Origin: Zygnema cylindricum
Taxonomy: Eukaryota; Streptophyta; Zygnematophyceae; Zygnematales; Zygnemataceae
Length of the DNA: 64,000 nucleotides
Direction of reading: 5' to 3'
Assembly: GCA_037447655.1 (NCBI GenBank)
Contig: JBBHKE010002879.1
Location: 62,001 to 126,000 of the forward strand
The notes beneath the pieces are model-generated. The model was not told where the DNA came from. It did no database searches and was given only the letters and a program-made list of their open reading frames with translations. Both the position numbers and the translations under genes were made by a program. Every line of letters starts with the position of its first letter. Within the stretch, counting starts at the first letter, position 1. Positions 1 to 12,540 of the stretch are shown here, piece by piece.

Positions 1-495
1 ATTCTAATGTACGAATGAGGCTTTCACAGACGACGATCAACCTTACTGAATAAACGTTCATAAATACTTTCGAGGTAGAGCTGATGTTTAGCCCGAAAGT
101 GTGCAAAGCGTTTGACGACCGTTCTACTGGACAGACCCAATTGCACTTGTGTTTGTTAGGTCGTATAGTTTACATTAATAATGCCAACTGCACTATATAT
201 GCAGTTGGGTCATACTGCAATTAATTCGTGAATCATTCATAAAGTTATAGTTTATGCCCATACTATTGAATGTAAACTGAGTTTCAAACTGCATGTGATC
301 TGCAATATCACATTATTTTACACATGACTTTAGTTGAGCGCGACAGTCTGTGGCCTGTAAATTGGAAGCTGTTACTGCTATATAGCAAGGAGTTTGACAT
401 GACTTCAAATTTTATGAAGCAACATTCATCATATGTTGGAACATGTAGAGTGGCTTACACCAATTTTGATCGAAATTATAAAGTGGTTCTGAAAA
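1..495. other. AT-rich sequence upstream of recognised exons
   Basis: No exon with a recognisable protein was found. A small open frame at 324-509 has no recognisable motif. The stretch could hold further 5' exons or introns of the GON4L-like gene. Confidence 0.4.
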
Positions 496-656
496 TACAC
501 CACCCATAGCTATTAGAGTTAACCGCTCTAGTTTCAGGTAGTGTTTGTGTGTTGATAACACTATTGAGCTACGTCACAAACATAATTTAGTGTGGTTAAT
601 TTCAATAAAGTGTGAACGCTAATAATTTGCTAACTCTAATAAAGATGGGCGGTGTA
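496..656. mobile_element. TA-flanked MITE, family A (copy 1)
   Basis: The left end reads TA-CACCACCCATAGCTATTAG and the right end is its approximate inverse, CTCTAATAAAGATGGGCGGTG-TA, so the element is about 157 bp with TA on both sides. The termini match the family A inverted repeats at 50071, 60894 and 61473. There is no coding capacity. TA target duplication suggests a Tc1/mariner-type (or other TA-targeting) parent; the transposase is not visible in this window. Confidence 0.7.
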
Positions 657-963
657 GTGTGGACCACAGGTATATATTATTTGAACAGCTTAAAGTTGGT
701 GGCGTAGTAACTGTGGTGAGCGGTGTACTTTATTATACATCTTACAGTTTCAATTGATTCTTGTATCCCCCGTCTTTTTTCTTTTCGTTTGATTATTATG
801 TCTTTTGCACTGTAAAATTTTTAAACTTTGCAGTTTAGTCAAGACCCTGCAAATCCTTTCTATGTTTGGCAGATTGAAAATGCTTTTTGAGTGTAATTTG
901 CCTACCAGGGAACAACAATTTGTTTACGGGTGTTCTTTTAAACTGGTAGCTCCTTGCACAAGG

Positions 964-1134
964 TGCACTGCCCATCGCTATTAGCGTTAGTGAATTGTTT
1001 GCATTATTACTGTATTAGAATTAACTACACGTTTTACTTAAATAGTGTTTTTAACACTAATTGATGATTTCGGATCAAAAGCACTACTTGGAGTGAGAGT
1101 GATTAACTCTAAGTGCGATGTGCGTTGCAGTGTA
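964..1134. mobile_element. Degenerate family A MITE (copy 2)
   Basis: The left end TGCACTGCCCATCGCTATTAG closely resembles the family A terminus. The right end (GATTAACTCTAAGTGCGATG through TGCAGTGTA) is a worn inverse of it. About 170 bp, no open frame. Weaker than copy 1 because several terminal positions have changed. Confidence 0.45.
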
Positions 1135-1771
1135 ATAGACCAGTCAGTATTTAAACCCAAGATCAGTGGTTCTTGTTATAATGTGATGCCACTGACATCT
1201 CTAGTCTAGCTACTTAGAATCAGCTCCACTTCTATAAATCTCCTAATACATATGATTCACCCCCCTCCACCATCTGATGTCCCATATCAAATCTCAAATA
1301 CGAGGAGGAGTTGACCATGGTAATTCAATGGCACTTCAAAATTTGTCTTAACCCATTTCCCTGTCACTCGATGCAAACACAACTACGCCTTGCGTCACTG
1401 GAACCACATGCTATCAATCACAGAAATGAAACAGCCAGGATTTAGGGCCAGGAGCTATGGTTCACTACACCATTAGTCCCGCTACTCTCAAAATAGCTCC
1501 TATCCCTTCATTGAGTAGTCATCGGCCCTTTTAGCATCTGCACAAATGGCGTTTGTTGTCTTTAAACATATCACTTGTAGCGAAGTGCAACACTATCTAC
1601 TACGCTTAAGTAGTAGTGCCATCGAGTACAACACTCTATCATGGTTATTTTCAAGTTCTTTCTCTCCGTTTTTTGGCATAAGTGAATAATGTACAGATAG
1701 TAGATTTTTTCAGAATTCAAATCCCCTTGGTTGTTTGCTATACTGCGTATTTATATGTGGCTATCATGTAG
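1135..1771. other. Intron or upstream sequence of the GON4L-like gene
   Basis: No recognisable exon. The stretch ends at an acceptor (CATGTAG at 1765-1771) for the first exon I can propose. Upstream exons may be hidden here because this part of the family is poorly conserved. Confidence 0.35.
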
Positions 1772-4700
1772 GTACGATACGCAAAGAACTTGCAGGGACT
1801 CCCGGAGGATGAGCGCTTAAGAATTTATGTCACGCAAGAGCTGGTTTACCAAGTACTGACATTGGGCACGTGCCAATGTCAGTACAAAAAATACTTGGTC
1901 ATCGATGAAACGCTTGTTCCCCATTACTGTACAGTCTGCATTATTTTTTGGTTAAACTTTCTGGAAATGCATTTTTCTTTTTAAAAAATTTATTGTTCTG
2001 AACAATGCCGATTTACTTTCTGTTTTCTCACGTAGTTGGCGTGTAGAGCTCATCAGCTTAAGAATCACGAGCTACTAGGTTTAACTGACTCCATGGTATT
2101 GTCCCAGTAAGGATTTGAAATTAGCCAGGACCTCCCTCATGTGGAATATGTGTGGGAGGAAGCACACTGATTTGATTATGCAATAGAGGATTTTGGTTAC
2201 GGCCCTGTTTTTAGTTCCAAGAAGGTATTAACTGTAGTTTTATCCATTGAGGTTGTTTGGATATCTCTGGATGTTCAATGGGAGACAAGGAAATTGAAAG
2301 TGGAAAGAGAGAGCGCAAAAACGAGAGATGTTATGAGTTCATAACTGAGTTTTGTGCTTTTGTTTGCTGAAGGTTGCTATCCGCTATAAAAACTGCTGTT
2401 CTGGGCGTCACCCAGCCAATCCTATCAAGGTATGCCCAGTGGAGCCCGTACATTTTCCTTGAAGCCAAATTTCAAGGAATTCTCACATATACAATTCCAG
2501 GATGCTTGAGAACTGGAAAGGGACCTACATTCTGCTCTCTGTGCAAGTCAAGTTTGGCGGGAATCATTTTGTTAAAGGTCCTGGGTTTTAGTTTAGGTTG
2601 AGTTTGAAAACATGGGAACTGTTATAAAGTTAAAAACTCGGTGGAACGTCTGTGGTGCAGGCTGTGAGGAACCTGAAAATGACACCTCTATCAGTTCAAG
2701 AGCAGATGGTCATTAATGAGGTGAGTGTTGCAACAATCTGGAATGTTTCACGAAGGAGTAACACTGACATGCCAAGTTTGCACGCATGGTTTACCTGTTT
2801 GGGTGTTCTTGTGCATTGGCCAATCCTAGGAAATCATCAGATCCTCAGTGTTTCAGCTTTGGTCCCTAATGGAGATATGGTGTTTGGCAAGTAGTATACT
2901 ATGAGGTATAGCGTGTACTAGTGGCTGTGCAGATAGTCATGTAGAGAGCTTGTAGCAGGCTTACATGTATATTGTTTCTCTCATGAATCTTCGTTTTGGC
3001 GGCTCTTGTGTGCTAGGCAGCATGTCTTACGTTCATTGGTGAAGATCGATGATATGTAAGGTTTGTTCTGCTTTTAAATTTAGGTCTATCAGCAAGTGTC
3101 GTTATGTATCTTATCCACTGACTGCTGTTGCATTTATGATCAACCTCTTTGATACATATTCTTCTTTGTGAACTTAAAAGCATGGACCAGTGCGAATTAG
3201 TTTGAATTCCCTTATGGGTTGTTCCAGAGGAAATGCGGTGTAGTATGGTTCTCACAGGATTTCTACTATGGGAAATTTATGCACTTAAACTGGTCATGCT
3301 TTTGGTTCCTAGATTTAAATGTTGTGGACACATGATGTCGACGAGCCATACCATGCATAATGGAAGTTTATTGAAACTTATGTGTTCCTGGTATATCGTA
3401 GTGCCTTTTATTGTAACAAACTCTTTTATGTGGATGCAACAAGCAGCAAAGCGCCATGCACATTGTCATCTATTAGCAGAGAGATGATTTGTGTGACGAG
3501 ATGGAGTATTGTCGTGGTTTTTCAACAGGCTCTCAAGGTCCGGCGTATGGACTGGGCTCAAGTTTGGCGCTACTGCGTCCCTTACAGAGATCCCGTTCAG
3601 CTTCCACGCCAATGGAGAGAAGCCAGTGGTCTGCCCCTGCAGTCCCGGAATGCCGCCAATGCACAAAAGCGCCGTCTTCAGAAAAAGGGGCAGGCATCTA
3701 AACAGAAGGAGCAAAACCAGGCAAACAAGTCGTCTGGAAATTTGGGAGGTCATTCTGGCTTCGGACAATCGGTAGTTGTGGTACGTGGATAGATGGCACA
3801 TGTGCTTTATTGATGCAATTTTGAGGAATTGGGAAATTGCCTGACGTGATTGTGTTTGAATGGTACCTTAACTGGCCTGTTTCTGTGAGGCTTTGCAGGT
3901 TCCAGTGGACTCAGCAGAAGACAGAGCAGCCGCAGATGGAGATCATCACACGAATTATCCTGAAACTGAGCACATTCAACCAGGATTTTTGTCATCTTCA
4001 ACTTTACCTTCCCAAATTCCAATTTCACAACCAATTGTTGCACCTAGCACTTCACAATCTTTATCTGCCCGTGCTGGACAGAACTTGGGATCTGTCGTAA
4101 ATCAAGGTCCTTCAGGAGCTACAATTGAAGTATTAAGCACGCGCAATCAGGAGGCTGAACATTTGACTCCAGACACCACGTTGAGAAGAGATCGGGAAAC
4201 TTTCTCTCCTGTCCCCGTTATTGATTCACCAATTGCATTTTTGGAAAAACGTCCTGTCCAAGAGCAATCCACCGCAAATGTTGGAGCTAATATTCCGTGC
4301 ACGATTGGCAGTCAGCCAGGCACAATTTTACGGAGGAAAAGATATCGCAGAGGTCGTCTGCAGCCAAACCCATCGCTACCACCGATCATTCTACCAAATG
4401 GTAGAGTGATTCGTTTATCCAAAAAATCTCCTCATGACCCAACACAGTGTGCAGCATCACTGGGGATTAACAGGGAATCAGCCATGGTTAATATTGGGAC
4501 TCGACATAGCACAGAGCAGGCTATTGCTACTCCTGGCACCGCTCTTGACTGTTCTCCTCGTTCTGAAGCGCCTCAGAATGTCTCTTTGACACAGAAAAAC
4601 GTTGGTAAAAACCCACCCACTGGAATCGGAGTTTCTTGTGGAATCATTGAAAAAGTGCATCAGGCCGACTTGCAGCAAAACCAGGTCAGAAGTACAGGGA

Positions 4701-5791
4701 ATGGATCGTCCAAGGCTTGGGATTCTCAATCACAGTCTCAGCACAACGGGGATGATAATTTATCACAGCAGGATGTTAATGCAGGGGGGAAAGGAAGTGG
4801 ATCTTCCTCTCACTCAAAGTCAGCCAGTGACACTGACAGTCCTAATGAGCAGGACGATACGAGAAGGTGGCCTTGGAGAGACAAAGGGGATGAAGTCATG
4901 TTTGATCGCCCACACCCTCTGTTGTTTGGACTCCCCCAGACCAGACAAGAAGACCACAGGAAGTGGCAATTGGCACCTGGGATGACTCGCCCTGTCGCGG
5001 AGAAAGCGGTTACTCCATCGGCCAAAAGAATGTTGCTCGAGCTTGTGGGCTATGACGCTGCCACGGTCTCCCAATTGCAAAATGACTCTTTGTTGTACAA
5101 TAATGCAAATAAGAATAACGCAAATAAGAATAACGAAAATAAGAAAAATGCAAATGCTGATGAAGTCACTGCAAATAACTCAGAGGGAGATGGGGAGCAA
5201 AGAAGGGGAGCTGGATGTGACGTCAACCAGGCAGGTCTCAGAGTTGAAGACAAAGATGTTGAAACGGTCCTGGCAAGACCTGGACAGTCACAAAACCATG
5301 TACCGGCAGGTGAAGCAGTCGGTTCGGCAGAGAAAGACCGGGGCCAGGACCGTAGTCGGAGAAGAGGCCTTGATATTGACCTGAACGAAGTTTGTGAGCC
5401 CGGCTCGGAGGACGAGAACTTTGACATTGTGATGCAGCACTATGAGAATCATCGGATGAAAACAAGTACATTCTCGACAGAGAAAGAGAGATGTGGAAAA
5501 ACGGATTCAGACGAAACTGGGAATAACTTAGAACACAGTCATAGGGAAAATAATGTTTATGCCTCTGGGGTTGAAGCTCCAGCAGAATTGCAGACACATC
5601 GAGAGATTTTCAGGGATCAGTCCCATGCTCAAACTGTTCCCCTAATGGCAGGGGAGAGGGCGAGGGCCAATGAAGAAAGCTCGAGGGGAAGGTATAGCGG
5701 ATTAGAAGCTCTATGCATGGGCTGTGATGTTATTGAATTTGAGTGCGAGGAGATGAGCGACTCAGAGGAAGAAGAGACCTCCTATAGGTGA
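1772..5791 (+). CDS. GON4L-like SANT/Myb-domain nuclear protein, 3' part of a multi-exon gene
   Basis: Seen: six exons that join in phase 0: about 1772-1852, 2036-2095, 2373-2429, 2661-2720, 3529-3771 and 3899-5791, ending in TGA at 5789-5791. The 2373, 2661 and 3529 exons read through as CSGRHPANPIK, AVRNLKMTPLS and DWAQVWRYCVPYRDP followed by LPRQWREA. This order and spacing is typical of the plant GON4L-like proteins (NPIK-AVR-MK-SPL, then a W-x-x-VW-x-x-VPYRDP-LPRQWR SANT/Myb-like segment). The long last exon (630 codons) is low-complexity and polar. It has an Asn/Lys-rich stretch near residue 410 of the exon, an EAR-like DIDLNE motif at about 5372-5389 and an acidic SDSEEEE tail. Known of the family: nuclear transcriptional regulators; DLN-type EAR motifs recruit co-repressors. 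Inference: a chromatin-associated repressor. The first two exons and their boundaries are less certain, and the 5' end lies outside or unrecognised in the first 1.7 kb. Confidence 0.72.
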
Positions 5792-5836
5792 TTGTTGCGG
5801 GAACAGGACAGTTTCCCCGTTTCAGGAGTAGATGCT

Positions 5837-5990
5837 GTCACTTTTAGTCGTTGTCACTTTCAGTCACTGTCACTTTCAGTCGTTGTTTGATATGCAGCTG
5901 GGTGCAGTTCAACTGGGCTTGTGGGTTCGCTGACGGCCCATGAATAAATTTATGGCATCAGTGTTTCGCCATCAGTATTTCGCCATCAGT
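5837..5990 (+). repeat. Two short tandem repeats in the 3' UTR of the GON4L-like gene
   Basis: A 16-bp unit (GTCACTTTCAGTCGTT-like) occurs three times at 5837-5884. A 14-bp unit (CATCAGTRTTTCGC) occurs two and a half times at 5956-5990. Both follow the stop codon within 200 bp and flank the candidate poly(A) signal. Confidence 0.7.
5943..5948 (+). terminator. Candidate poly(A) signal of the GON4L-like gene
   Basis: An AATAAA hexamer lies about 150 bp after the stop codon, between the two 3' UTR tandem repeats. Position and sequence are the only evidence. Confidence 0.4.
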
Positions 5991-8137
5991 GGGGCTAGGT
6001 ACTTCAGAAAACATGATACTGATTGGCGGATATACTGAAGATCTACCCTGTTGAGGTAATTGGTGTGACTCTCAAGAGCAAAGGAAACCAACGACAAAAG
6101 GATTATTCCACCTGGCTAGCCTTTGCGTCTGTTTTCTGTGGAGACAATTTGCCTCTTATTTCTACATGGCTTAGGCTGTGGCTGGAATCAGAATGTTTTT
6201 TGGCAACATTGCCATGTTGGGCGCATATACGGAACACAGCATGGTAGCAAAAGGATGTCGTGGCCTTGGTAATGGACGACTTCGACACCCACCCTTCGTT
6301 CTCAAGATTAGCCCAATGCATTAGGCTCCGTGGGTTTTTCGACAGTTACGTTTAGAGTGTTCATCCTCGAACCGACCACATGCTGTTCTGTGATTTTTTT
6401 GCTTGAACGGTTGCTTTGTTGACTTCAGACTAGGCCCTCTTTCGAGCGCGATTCCCCGATTCTTTGCAATTTTTTCTCCATGGTTGATGGTCGATTAATC
6501 AGAGTGTCCTTCATAATGGACTTGTTTGATGAAGGACAGCCGGGAGGGACACTTTGTCACCTTCTACATGTGCAGAATGTCATGGCACTGGCCTCATGTG
6601 GTTCAAAGAGGTGTCCTTTCTTAAAATGGAAAGGCGAACCTCGAACCCAGGATGCTAGATGTTTGCCATAGAAAATTCAAGACAAAATTGTCTGCTTGAT
6701 CCAGTTTGGTCTTGAATGTATTTTAAATTTCGGACAGTAATCTACATTAAATTCAGTTAAAAAACTCGTCTTTTAGCACCTTGAGGCTTTTTGGTGAAAC
6801 AACAAATTGTAATGTCTTTATTCATTATGGTGAAGGTGCTGTGGATATGTTGTGGAAGGCAAAAAATGGCGACAAGTTACAAGGGTTTCTTTTTGAGATG
6901 AGCCCTCTCAGTTGGCATGTGTCAACAAATTTGCTTATTATCTCCTTCCTTTTTGCAGTAGGCAGATGATTCTCCTTTACAGGAGCTTGATTCATGCATC
7001 TGTTTACTGTTGTAGTGAAATGTTCGGCTTTGTACCTTATTGACACCAATTGCACAATTTCACACGATTTGAGTACCATGTTGCTAGTATACCTAGTCAC
7101 AAGATTTGACCACCGCGATGTTAAGTTTGAAAAATTTGTTTGTGAACGTTGATCTGTTTGAAAAGTCTTTCTGTTTTGTAGTGTATTCGTTTTGGATCTG
7201 TTTGTACTGTCGGTTGTTCGAGGGAGGGAGTATGTCTACAAATTTCAATATGATGTAATTCAAGAGTGTCGCATGTGACATAAACAAAGAGATGTTAGAA
7301 CGATGTTGTCGCAGCGAGTTTTACTTGTATGTCAAAAAAAGGGTGAGTGTTTTATGCTTCATAGGTCTAAACGTGGCCAAATGTTATATGTTATTGGAAA
7401 TCTATGACTGGAGCAATAAAAATAGTGGGCAATTGTCACGGTTATTGTTCAAAATTTCTCCTATGTCACGTGCACCATCCTCTCGTGTGGGGTTTCTTTT
7501 ATTTTTCATTTCAAATAAAATTCACTGCATATACAGAGCTAATAAATGGATGCCAATTATTGATACTTGGAGATTTGCCCTTAATGTGAATCCCTAGTAA
7601 AGACAAACCCAGACTAAAAAACAGAAACATTCGGCCGGTTTAGTCAGTTTGCCGTAGGTTTATAAGTCCGGTTACACGGGACAATAACAAAAAAATGTTT
7701 GAACTAATAAGTATTTCTATAAAAGTACAATGTACGATTTTGAGACAAGTACAAACCCTAAAAGAAACTAAAATGGAACGATGATAAAAAATGTGACATC
7801 GAGGGGTTTTAGTGGGTTTTTATTTCTGTGGGAGGTAAGGGTGTTCTATCTTGTTGTTAGTTTTGTGCTTAACGCTCGTTTTCGTCTACTTTGTTAGTTT
7901 GCCCTTCTCTGTGTTTTCGTCTCTTTGCTGTTATTCTGCTTAATAACCTCAACACCGCTACACAAACAAAAATAATAAACAAACACACGTGTAGGATACG
8001 CTTGTCAACTATGTTGAGGAAAATAGATGCAATGCCCTTAAAATTATACCTATCGTTATGACAACAATGTAGGAAAAAACATAAAAGTAAAAAAAAATCC
8101 TAATATTGGGAATTTGTAATTGCCGCTTGACACGAAT
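5991..8137. other. Intergenic AT-rich sequence
   Basis: Only short open frames (up to about 100 codons) in mixed frames and on both strands, with no recognisable protein motif and no clear transposon ends. The first part is probably the 3' UTR and downstream region of the GON4L-like gene. Confidence 0.4.
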
Positions 8138-9266
8138 GACTAGGCGCCACCAAATATGCGCCTTTTTTTCCGAGAAAACATGTTTGAAATAGGCCTCGAT
8201 TCCATTACGCGGTCCCTGTAAACGTACGGAAACGTCTATTGACACAGTTTACTGGCAGTCAGTTCCATTTTTTCGGGCCAGTAAACAACCTTTCGCAATT
8301 ATGATTGGTGCCACGTAGGTTACTGGTCACATTATGAAAATCTAAAAATATTCTTCAAACGTAAAATCTGAACGCAATATCTGTACCAGCGGAGGTAGTT
8401 AATGATTCGTACGAAAATTTTGAAAATGGAAATCAAAATTTCGAAATGGAATGGCAAAAAGAAGAGGCAAACTTTGAAGGTCGGTGGATGTCAGACGGAG
8501 CGTGCGAGGATAACTTCGGATGACCTACATCCAGCGTGTCAAGAGGCACATGGCCTGTACGATGTGTAGGCCCGTGATAACTTGTTCGAGGTGGATATTT
8601 TTGTGATTTTTTACGTGTACCAATGGTACACGACCAATGTGAAGTAACTCTCATCACGAAGAGATTTTCTTCACACTGGATGATTTGCGCGATTGCTTCG
8701 CGGATCTGGAAAAGTGAAACATCCAACGGTCAATACTTACGCCTATAAAATTGGAGCATCTTGATAGCTATCCGGTAAACATGTTTCGTTTGGAAAAAAA
8801 AAAATGATACGAATCTGTACAAAAACGTACTGCGCCCAGTAAACAACCCCACTTTTCCTCTAATGGAATCTAACCCTTGTGTGAAACACATATTCTATGG
8901 TTGGCATACACGTGGCTATTCACTATACAGTGTTATGTTTTTCTTTTTGTTCCATTTGGTTTGAATATGCAATCAGATTGCATTTTGTAGTTATTTTTAG
9001 TACGAATGAATAATAGAAAATGTATAAACAGAAGTCTTTAGAGGTTTTCATATTGTTAACTTCAAAAAAATTGTGAAAACGACGTTTCAATTAAAAACGT
9101 TTCAAGTTTGGCAACAAAACCCATCATCACTGTCGCCGATTTCATATAACAACAATGATTGGTGGACGGCGCTTCTGTATTATTTGCTGGGAGTGTCTGT
9201 GGACACACCCTAGATTCTGTCATTTAGCCACACCAAATCTTTATTTCCGTACAAGGGTTTCAAGGC

Positions 9267-10583
9267 TACACCGTGAATCATTATTAGCGTTTAGAAATTA
9301 TTAATGTTAATAGTTAATTTGTGTTATTAATGCTAATTTGGATTTTGCAAAATTAAAAAAAAGAGTTTAACTGTATTGCCATAATGTTGATTTGGGTACA
9401 CACAGTAAAATAGGTAGAAACACAAAACCTGACAATCCGTACAACGTCGCGTCCTTTTACTATAAATAATCCATAATTCTTATTTGGGTTTTCGGGTTAA
9501 TAATTACTATGCCGTTCATACTTATACACTAAAATAGGTACGAGTACAAAACCATTTATTCTAAACGCAGTTCTGTATGCAACCGACATAAGTTAACTAC
9601 AATTCCCGATGCGATTTTCCGTAATGAGAGTACATTCTTTGTCAGAACAAACACTTTCCGTAACCACTATTCAAGAAATACCTACGTCATAATGGGTGCG
9701 GCTAATTTACAAGAACCGTAATAAACTACAAGGTAAAATTAGATTTGTTAATTCTATTTCAGGTTTTGAGGTGAAAATTTGGGGGTGCCGATATAGAGTA
9801 CATAAGGCTAATAACGATTCACGGCCTAGTTGTCCCGTGCGCATAATACGCACGAAACGAACGCGGGAATACTTTGCACGATACGCATTTAACGATGAAA
9901 AAAATGTTATAAAATGCGTACCTGACTATGTACCAGTACGTTTCCGTACATTTGCGTACGGTCTTCGTATATTTCACTACTTTTAGGGTTATAAAAAGGG
10001 GTTTGTGGAATTTTAGGGTACATTCTCGTGCATTCTCATAGATTTTTGTTAAACAACCAACTTTTATTCGTACATTTGCGTACAATGACCGTACATTTTT
10101 GTACTTTTGACGATTATTTTTTCGAGATTTTTAGGGTACATTTTTGTACGTTTCTGTATATTTCAGTCATACGGACTTACATCTTTCGTGCATCTACGTA
10201 CAACGTCCGTATATTTCAGTAGTTTTAGGGTTATTGAAGGGGGAATTTTAGGGTGTTTTCGTACAAGGGTTATTGAAAGGGGGATTTTAGGGTGTTTAAG
10301 GTACTTTTCGTGCATTTCGTACATTCCGGTAAAAACTGCTTTACATAATCCGTACTCTTAGGTTTTTTAGGGTGCACCTTTCGTACAATAATGTACATTT
10401 CTGTATGTTTTTCGTACGTTCTAGAATTTTTTAAGGATTTTTTATGGTTAAGGGGACGATTTCCGTACGCTTTCGTACATCGTACAACGAAAACAAACGA
10501 GCGGTAGGAAAGTAACGAGTACTATGTAAAAATCGTAAAAAAGTCGAAATACGTACGATTTGGACAACTAGGATTCACGTGTA
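9267..10583. mobile_element. Family A MITE (long form), split by a nested hAT-like element
   Basis: The left end TA-CACCGTGAATCATTATTAG is at 9267. The inverse right end is cut in two: it runs to 9823 (AATAACGATTCACG) and finishes after the nested element with TGTA at 10580-10583. Copy 2 of the host repeat has uninterrupted TAGCTACAGTTCC at about 15264-15276, so the MITE is absent there. Internal sequence (AAATTTGGGGGTGCCGATAT near the right end) matches the MITE at 50071 in reverse and the right-end piece near 25810. No coding capacity. Confidence 0.75.
9824..10571. mobile_element. Nested hAT-like non-autonomous element, family C (copy 1)
   Basis: A perfect 8-bp duplication, GATTCACG, lies at 9816-9823 and 10572-10579. 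The terminal inverted repeat is CTAGTTGTCC (left, after two extra bases) and GGACAACTAG (right). The 748-bp interior is full of GTAC-containing subterminal motifs (many CGTAC and TTTCTGTAC boxes in both orientations), a usual feature of hAT ends. It has no transposase. The 8-bp duplication supports hAT; P or MuDR types would give 7-11 bp, so the superfamily is inference. Confidence 0.75.
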
Positions 10584-10907
10584 CAGTTCCACCGACCCAT
10601 TTCTGTACGTCGTTCAGCTTATTGACACACTTTTGTCGACAGCTTGGGCAAAACAAACTGACAGAACGTCGCCGACTAGTATTAGCCGGCTAATCAATTA
10701 GCCGTCACGTCATGACACAATGCGACGAAATTTTTTCTGGTCAGATTTGCTTCAAATTTGCAGTCATTTTTTTTTTTTAGTTTTGTGATCACAATGGCTT
10801 TCAAGTTTTTTTCGTAACACTCTGATTGTGCAATATCCATTACAGTGTACGGAAATATAATCTACAAAAAGCTTTTCTTGACCAAATCCATTTCAAGGTT
10901 TCAACAG

Positions 10908-10929
10908 CCCCCCCCCCCCCCCCTCCCCT
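10908..10929. repeat. Poly(C)-rich tract
   Basis: A short homopolymer-like C run broken by T, within copy 1 of the 2-kb unit. The equivalent place in copy 2 (about 15605) is CAACCCCCAAAAAG, so the tract has expanded in copy 1. Confidence 0.7.
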
Positions 10930-11430
10930 CCTCCGAAAGATATTTCCTGACACGTGACAGAAACATCCTCCGCTTATTACCACAGGATCTGTAGTTCGGA
11001 AGGCCAGGATCTACTCCGGATATCACGGGGGATAAATGTTGGCGAACGCATTGCTGGACATCAGAAAGGTGGAAAACTGGAAATGTTAAACAGTTGCCGG
11101 CTAGCCATGGCCGCCAAACTATCAGCACCCGACAATGACTCCGTACGATTTATCAGACAGGAGTGCGTTCCTAGGAAGAAATTAGGTGTGCCCGTAGCAT
11201 TTTCCATGCATCAAATCTCTTTGAGTCTCTTGTTTTATCTTGTACGGACGGCGGGATATGTCCGCAGATTTTGGAGCCTGAGTGATTGCCGGACAGCCCT
11301 TTGTTGGCCTTCTTTGCCCCCGGCAGCATGTGCGCTGACGCGGCCATGGGAGGCCCATCGGATGTGTCGCGGCAGGCGGCAGGCGGCAGCAAACAGGGGC
11401 CGCGCGATTGTGGCGCAGACGGCCGCAAAC

Positions 11431-11849
11431 TACACCGCGAATCGTTATTAGAGTAATGAAAAAATTAGAGTAAAAAAACCAAAAAAAACAATTAGAGTAA
11501 TTGACGCTAATTTATGTGATAGAGCTTTTTCAACTATGAAGTTTACTCTAATCGGAAAGTACGGCACGTGCGAATATATGTTCCTATTTGTTTATAGAAA
11601 ATCCCTAGTTTTAAAACACATCGCGCATGTGTTTTAAAGATAAGGTTGAAGATGACGTTTTTTGTCGTCGAAGTGGTTCGAAAAACACAAGACGACAAAT
11701 TTTTGTACATTCTAAGTTCGAGGATGACGCAAATTGTACCCTACAAATTTGCGATTTTTTCGTACGGTTGGAACTTAGGCAGTACGGCGCTAAGTTTTAC
11801 AGGAAAACGACAGAAAAAACCCGTACTTATGCACATGGGGACACACCCT
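11431..11849. other. Spacer between the two repeat units, starting with a family A MITE end
   Basis: TA-CACCGCGAATCGTTATTAG at 11431 is a family A terminus and falls exactly where similarity to copy 2 stops. No matching right end was found before 11850, so the element is truncated or its partner is lost. Otherwise AT-rich with short open frames only. Confidence 0.5.
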
Positions 11850-12540
11850 GACTAGGCGTGCGCCTTATTTTCCGAGAAAACTTGTTTGAAATAGGCCCCA
11901 ATTCCATTACGCGGTCCCAGTAAACGTACGGACACGTCTATTGACACGGTTTACTGGCAGTCCGCTCCATTTTGTCGGGCCAGGAAACAACCTTTCGCAA
12001 TTATGATTGGTGCCACGTAGGTTAGTGTTCACATTATGCAAATCTAAAAATATTCTTCAAATGTAAAATCTTAACGTAATATCTGTACCAGCGGAGGTAG
12101 TTAATGATTCGTACGAAAAGTTTTAATTTTGAAAATTGAAATCTAAATTTCGAAATGGAATGGCAAAAAGACACGGCGAACTTTGGTCGGTGGATGTCAG
12201 ACGGAGCGTGCGAGGATAATTTCGGATGGCCTGCATCCAGCGTGGGAGGAGGCACATGGCCTGTACAACGCGTGGGCATGTGATCGCCTGTTCGAGGTGG
12301 ATATTTTTGTGATTTTTCACGTGTACCAATGGTACACGAGTTAGAGTAGCTTCACAGTGGACGATTTGCGCGATTGCTTCGCGGATCTGAAAAATTGAAA
12401 CATCCAACGGTCAATACTTACGCCTATAATATTGGAGCATCCTGACAGCTATCCGGTACACATGTTTCGTTTGACAAAAAAAAAAAATGGTACGAATCTG
12501 TACAAAAGCGTACGGCACCCAGTAAACAACCCCACTTTTC

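Larger units (their letters stand above)
8138..11430. repeat. Direct repeat unit, copy 1 (interrupted by a MITE and a hAT-like insert)
   Basis: From GACTAGGCG at 8138 this stretch is clearly similar to the sequence starting at 11850 (copy 2). Matching blocks are 8138-8858 with 11850-12540, 8859-9029 with 13574-13739, 9030-9266 with 15032-15270, and 10584-11430 with about 15271-16150. Unlike copy 2, it carries an inserted family A MITE (9267-10583, itself broken by a hAT-like element). It lacks the inserts found in copy 2, so it gives their empty sites. Without inserts the unit is roughly 2 kb. I see no protein family in it; open frames at 10954-11451 and in the matching part of copy 2 differ in frame and length. 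Confidence 0.8.
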
